From Mesorhizobium sp. B2-7-1 (GTDB taxonomy: Bacteria > Pseudomonadota > Alphaproteobacteria > Rhizobiales > Rhizobiaceae), in the NCBI RefSeq assembly GCF_006440735.1, contig NZ_VFUA01000065.1, positions 1 to 35,582 of the forward strand: a DNA stretch of 35,582 nt, read 5' to 3'. The notes beneath the pieces were generated by a model. The model saw nothing but the letters and a program-made list of their open reading frames with translations. It was not told the origin of the DNA and searched no databases. The translations under genes were made by a program, and so were the position numbers. Shown piece by piece: positions 32,271-35,582 of this stretch. Position 1 is the first letter of the stretch. Each line of letters starts with the position of its first letter.

Positions 32271-33221
32271 ATGACGTCTGGGGTTCTAAACCTCGTGTTG
32301 AAGCGGCTGGCAATCGCGGTCATCACGCTTCTGATCGTCCTGTTCGCCGTTTTTTTCGCCACCAGCATGCTGCCCTGCGACACCGCGTCGATCCTGCTCG
32401 GCCAGGCGGCGACACCCGAAGCCGTCGCCGGCCTGCGCGAGGCCATGCATCTCAACGATCCGGCAATCCTGCGCTTCCTGCGCTGGCTTCTCGGCCTGCT
32501 CCACGGCGATCTCGGCACCTCCTATGCCAATGAGATGCCGGTCGCGGCACTGATCGGCGGGCGCTTCATCAACACCATGGAGCTCGCCGGCATCACCACG
32601 CTGCTCTCGGTCCCCCTGGCGCTGACGCTGGGCATCACCGCCGCCATGCTGCGCGGCTCGCTCTACGACCGCACCGTCACCATTCTTTCGATCGGCGTCA
32701 TCTCGGTGCCGGAATTCATGGTCGCCACGCTGGCGGTCCTGCTTTTCGCCGTTTATCTCAAATGGCTGCCAGCGCTTTCCTCGGTCAATGAGGCGCATAC
32801 GCTGACCGACCTCGTGCGCATCTATGCAATGCCGGTGATCACGCTCACCTTCGTCATCTCCGCCCAGATGATCCGCATGACCCGCGCCGCGGTGATCGAA
32901 ACGCTCTCCACGCCTTATGTCGAGATGGCGCTTCTCAAAGGCGCCTCACGCGGCCGCATGGTGCTCAAGCACGCACTCCCCAATGCGCTCGGGCCAATCG
33001 TCAACGCGGTTGCGCTGTCGCTGTCCTATCTGGTCGGCGGCGTCATCATCGTGGAGACGATCTTCAACTATCCCGGCATCGCCAAGCTGATGGTCGATGC
33101 CGTCGCGACCCGCGACCTGCCGCTGATCCAGAGCTGCGCGATGATCTTTTGCCTTGGCTATCTCTTGCTCATCACCGTCGCCGACATCATCGCCATCATG
33201 TCCAACCCGAGGCTCAGGTGA
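32271..33221 (+). CDS. Peptide-type ABC transporter permease (DppB family)
   Basis: This 316-residue inner-membrane permease forms one half of the channel for the solute bound by the upstream protein. It has an N-terminal membrane segment (about residues 8-32). The family region GLLHGDLGTSYANEMPV follows, then five further segments and the ATPase-contact loop EMALLKGASRGRMVLKHALPNALGP. The N-terminal loop is short (LPCDTASILLG) as in DppB-like proteins. ATG 32271 has AGGAG eight bases upstream; an earlier start near 32241 lies in the leader and is less likely. It overlaps the next permease by four bases. Confidence 0.93.
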   Translation: MTSGVLNLVLKRLAIAVITLLIVLFAVFFATSMLPCDTASILLGQAATPEAVAGLREAMHLNDPAILRFLRWLLGLLHGDLGTSYANEMPVAALIGGRFINTMELAGITTLLSVPLALTLGITAAMLRGSLYDRTVTILSIGVISVPEFMVATLAVLLFAVYLKWLPALSSVNEAHTLTDLVRIYAMPVITLTFVISAQMIRMTRAAVIETLSTPYVEMALLKGASRGRMVLKHALPNALGPIVNAVALSLSYLVGGVIIVETIFNYPGIAKLMVDAVATRDLPLIQSCAMIFCLGYLLLITVADIIAIMSNPRLR

Positions 33222-34069
33222 CGATGGCGCGCGTGGCAGCTTCCCGACGGTCATTCCTTGGCCACAGCTACAATCTCGTGGGCGTCGTGGCCGCGCTGGT
33301 CATCCTGGCGTGGACGCTGATCGCCATCTTCGCGCCTTACATCATTCCCCATTCGATCGGCGATATCGTCGACGACGATTATTTCGGCCCGATGCGTCAG
33401 GGCCTATGGCTCGGCTCGGACTATCTGGGCCGCGACATGCTCTCGCGGGTGCTGATGGGCGCGCGCTACACCGTCGGCATATCGCTCGCAGCCGTCGCCA
33501 TCGCCTGCTTCTCGGGCGTCGTGCTGGGGATGATCGCTGCCGTCACCGGCGGCTGGCTCGACAGCTGCCTTAGCCGCTTCCTCGATGCCATGAACTCCAT
33601 CCCCAGCAAGCTGTTCGGCCTTGTGGTCGTCGCCGCTGTCGGCTCGTCGATCCCGGCGCTGATCCTGACGCTCGCCGTCATCTATATTCCCGGCGCCTAC
33701 CGTTTCGCGCGGGCGCTCGCGGTCAACATCAACAGCATGGACTTCATGACCGTCGCTCGCGTCCGCGGCGAAAGCACCGCCTATCTCATCGGGTCCGAGA
33801 TCCTACCCAATATCATGCGCCCGGTTCTGGCCGACTTCGGCCTGCGCTTCGTCTTCATCGTGCTCTTGCTCTCAGGCCTGTCCTTCCTCGGGCTCGGCCT
33901 GCAGCCGCCGCTCGCCGACTGGGGCGCGCTGGTGCGCGAGAACATCGGCGGCCTGCCCTTCGCGGCGCCCGCGGTCATCATTCCGTCGCTGGCGATCGCC
34001 AGCCTCACCATCAGCGTCAACCTGCTGATCGACAACCTGCCGCAGAAGATCAGGGACAGGGACGCATGA
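33218..34069 (+). CDS. Peptide-type ABC transporter permease (DppC family)
   Basis: This 283-residue permease is the partner of the DppB-type protein. The family pattern is clear: one membrane segment, then GLWLGSDYLGRDMLSRVLMGARYTV in the periplasmic stretch. Further segments follow, with the ATPase-contact loop FMTVARVRGESTAYLIGSEILPN. The start is GTG 33218, whose last two bases overlap the TGA of the previous gene, with GAGG five bases upstream. ATG 33224 is a fallback. The end overlaps the ATPase start (ATGA at 34066-34069). Confidence 0.93.
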   Translation: MTMARVAASRRSFLGHSYNLVGVVAALVILAWTLIAIFAPYIIPHSIGDIVDDDYFGPMRQGLWLGSDYLGRDMLSRVLMGARYTVGISLAAVAIACFSGVVLGMIAAVTGGWLDSCLSRFLDAMNSIPSKLFGLVVVAAVGSSIPALILTLAVIYIPGAYRFARALAVNINSMDFMTVARVRGESTAYLIGSEILPNIMRPVLADFGLRFVFIVLLLSGLSFLGLGLQPPLADWGALVRENIGGLPFAAPAVIIPSLAIASLTISVNLLIDNLPQKIRDRDA

Positions 34070-35582
34070 CCAATCTCGTCGAGGTCAGGAACCTAAGGAT
34101 CGAGGCGACGACCGACGCCGGTCGTGTCGTCGAAATCATCAAGGGCGTCAGCCTCGACATCGCCGATGGCGAGATCGTCGCCCTGATCGGTGAGAGCGGT
34201 TCCGGCAAGACGACGATCGCGCTCTCGCTGATGGGCTATGCGCGGCCTGGCTGCCGGATTACCGGCGGCGAAATCAATGTCAACGGCAAGAACATGGCGG
34301 CACTTTCCGAAAAGCAGCGCGCCAGGTTGCGCGGCACCGACATTGCCTATGTTCCGCAAAGTGCCGCCGCCTCCTTCAACCCCTCGTCCACCATCATGGA
34401 GCAGGTGATCGAGGTTACGCGCATCCACGGGCTGATGTCGCCCGAGCAGGCGCGCAAGCGCGCGGTCGAGCTGTTCCGGGCCTTGTCGTTGCCGGATCCG
34501 GAAGGGATCGGCGCGCGCTACCCGCACCAGGTTTCGGGCGGGCAATTGCAGCGGCTGTCGGCGGCCATGGCGCTCATCGGCGATCCCAAGCTGATGATCT
34601 TCGACGAGCCGACGACGGCACTCGACGTGACGACGCAGATCGACGTGCTGAAGGCATTCAAGTCGGTCATGCGGGCGGGCGGAATAGCGGGGGTCTACGT
34701 TTCCCACGACCTCGCCGTCGTCGCCCAGATCGCCGACCACATCGTCGTGCTGAAGGGCGGCGAAGTGCAGGAGACAGGCACCACGGCGCAGATACTTTCG
34801 GCTGCCCAGCACCCCTATACGCGCGAACTGCTGGCTGCCTTCGAGCCGAAACCGCGGCAAGCGCATGCGGACGCGGATGCCGGGACGAAAGAGCTGCTGC
34901 GTATCGACAATGTGACCGCCGGCTACGGCGCGGTGCGGGGTGACGGACTGCCGATTATCCGCGCGGTCGATTCCGTCACCCTAGTCGTCGAGAAGGGACG
35001 CAATCTCGGCGTCATCGGCGAATCCGGCTGCGGAAAATCGACGCTGGCGCGCGTCATCGCCGGCATCCATCCGGCGGCGGCCGGCGACATCGTCTTCGAC
35101 GGCAAGGAATTGGAGCGCACTGCGGGGAAACGCAGCCAGGACCAGCTGCGCGAGATGCAGATCGTGTTCCAGTATGCCGACACCGCGCTCAATCCAGCCA
35201 AGCCGGTGGAGGACATCATCTCCCGCCCGCTGGCCTTCTATCACGGGCTCGACAGACAGGCGCGCTCGAAGCGCGTCGACGAACTGCTCGACATGGTTCG
35301 CCTGCCGAGGGGCCTGCGCTATCGCCGTCCGTCGGAGCTCTCGGGCGGCCAGAAGCAACGCGTGAACTTCGCGCGCGCTCTGGCGGCCGACCCCAAGCTC
35401 ATCATCTGCGACGAAATCACCTCGGCGCTCGACACGGTGGTCGCGGCCGCCGTGATCCAACTGCTCAAGGAGTTGCAGCGCGAGTTGGGCCTTTCCTATA
35501 TTTTCATCAGCCACGACCTCTCCGTCGTCGAAGCGATCTGCGACGAAATCATGGTCATGTATAATGGGCAGCGGGTGGAGCA
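34066..35582 (+). CDS. Fused double ATP-binding protein of the peptide ABC transporter (DppD-DppF type), 3' end beyond window
   Basis: At least 505 residues are present; the frame is open to the window edge. Two complete ABC domains lie in one chain. Domain 1 has Walker A GESGSGKTT (about residues 44-52), signature VSGGQLQRLS and Walker B LMIFDEPTTALD. Domain 2 starts near residue 280 and has Walker A GESGCGKST, signature LSGGQKQRVN, Walker B LIICDEITSALD and the H-loop in IFISHDLSVVE. Domain 2 has Ile where Pro is usual in DEPT. A fusion of the D and F subunits is common in rhizobial Dpp/Opp-type importers. The ATG overlaps the stop of the permease gene. Only a short C-terminal tail should be missing. 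Confidence 0.94.
   Translation, partial: MTNLVEVRNLRIEATTDAGRVVEIIKGVSLDIADGEIVALIGESGSGKTTIALSLMGYARPGCRITGGEINVNGKNMAALSEKQRARLRGTDIAYVPQSAAASFNPSSTIMEQVIEVTRIHGLMSPEQARKRAVELFRALSLPDPEGIGARYPHQVSGGQLQRLSAAMALIGDPKLMIFDEPTTALDVTTQIDVLKAFKSVMRAGGIAGVYVSHDLAVVAQIADHIVVLKGGEVQETGTTAQILSAAQHPYTRELLAAFEPKPRQAHADADAGTKELLRIDNVTAGYGAVRGDGLPIIRAVDSVTLVVEKGRNLGVIGESGCGKSTLARVIAGIHPAAAGDIVFDGKELERTAGKRSQDQLREMQIVFQYADTALNPAKPVEDIISRPLAFYHGLDRQARSKRVDELLDMVRLPRGLRYRRPSELSGGQKQRVNFARALAADPKLIICDEITSALDTVVAAAVIQLLKELQRELGLSYIFISHDLSVVEAICDEIMVMYNGQRVE

Overview
This high-GC window carries gene families, gene orders and start contexts typical of the Rhizobiales (Mesorhizobium or a relative). That assignment is inferred from protein style, not proven. 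No rRNA, tRNA, CRISPR array or intact insertion sequence is visible. The window reads as accessory chromosome or megaplasmid devoted to solute uptake, metal handling and amine or amino-acid catabolism.

Region 1 (1-2196): the end of a polar amino-acid ABC importer operon, with a binding protein gene cut by the window edge and interrupted by an in-frame TAA, then two HisM/HisQ-type permeases. Its ATPase is not in the window. Region 2 (2490-9012): a metal island. A plus-strand operon encodes a small cysteine-rich DUF2946-like protein, CopC and CopD. A cobalamin riboswitch then precedes a NiCoT cobalt/nickel transporter. A facing minus-strand operon encodes a second DUF2946-like protein, the copper chaperone PCuAC, a SCO thioredoxin-like protein, an 81-residue membrane protein and a PepSY-TM protein.

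Region 3 (9121-16640): an amidase and a MetC-like PLP lyase (minus strand) diverge from a LysR regulator. Next comes a minus-strand operon of amino-acid ABC binding protein, permease, ATPase and an M20 N-acyl-amino-acid hydrolase. The same LysR-type box, CTAT-N11-ATAG, lies in the lyase/lysR divergent region and upstream of the binding protein gene, so one LysR protein probably controls both operons. The content suggests import, deacylation and C-S cleavage of N-acylated cysteine conjugates.

Region 4 (17287-35582): a large catabolic cluster. It holds two paralogous double-GNAT acetyltransferases, an ArgE-like M20 deacetylase, a GhrA-type hydroxyacid dehydrogenase, a DUF861 cupin, two aldehyde dehydrogenases (one GabD-like), a tartrate/D-malate dehydrogenase-like enzyme, a PuuB-like FAD amine oxidase, two haloacid-dehalogenase-like HAD proteins, a class III transaminase of the SpuC group, and a Dpp/Opp-type ABC importer with a Tat-type signal and fused ATPase domains. 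These enzymes could form a putrescine-type degradation route in which acetylation and deacetylation replace the gamma-glutamyl steps of the Puu pathway. That route is an inference from gene content. Several dyad-symmetric sites in the divergent intergenic regions may be operators for this cluster.
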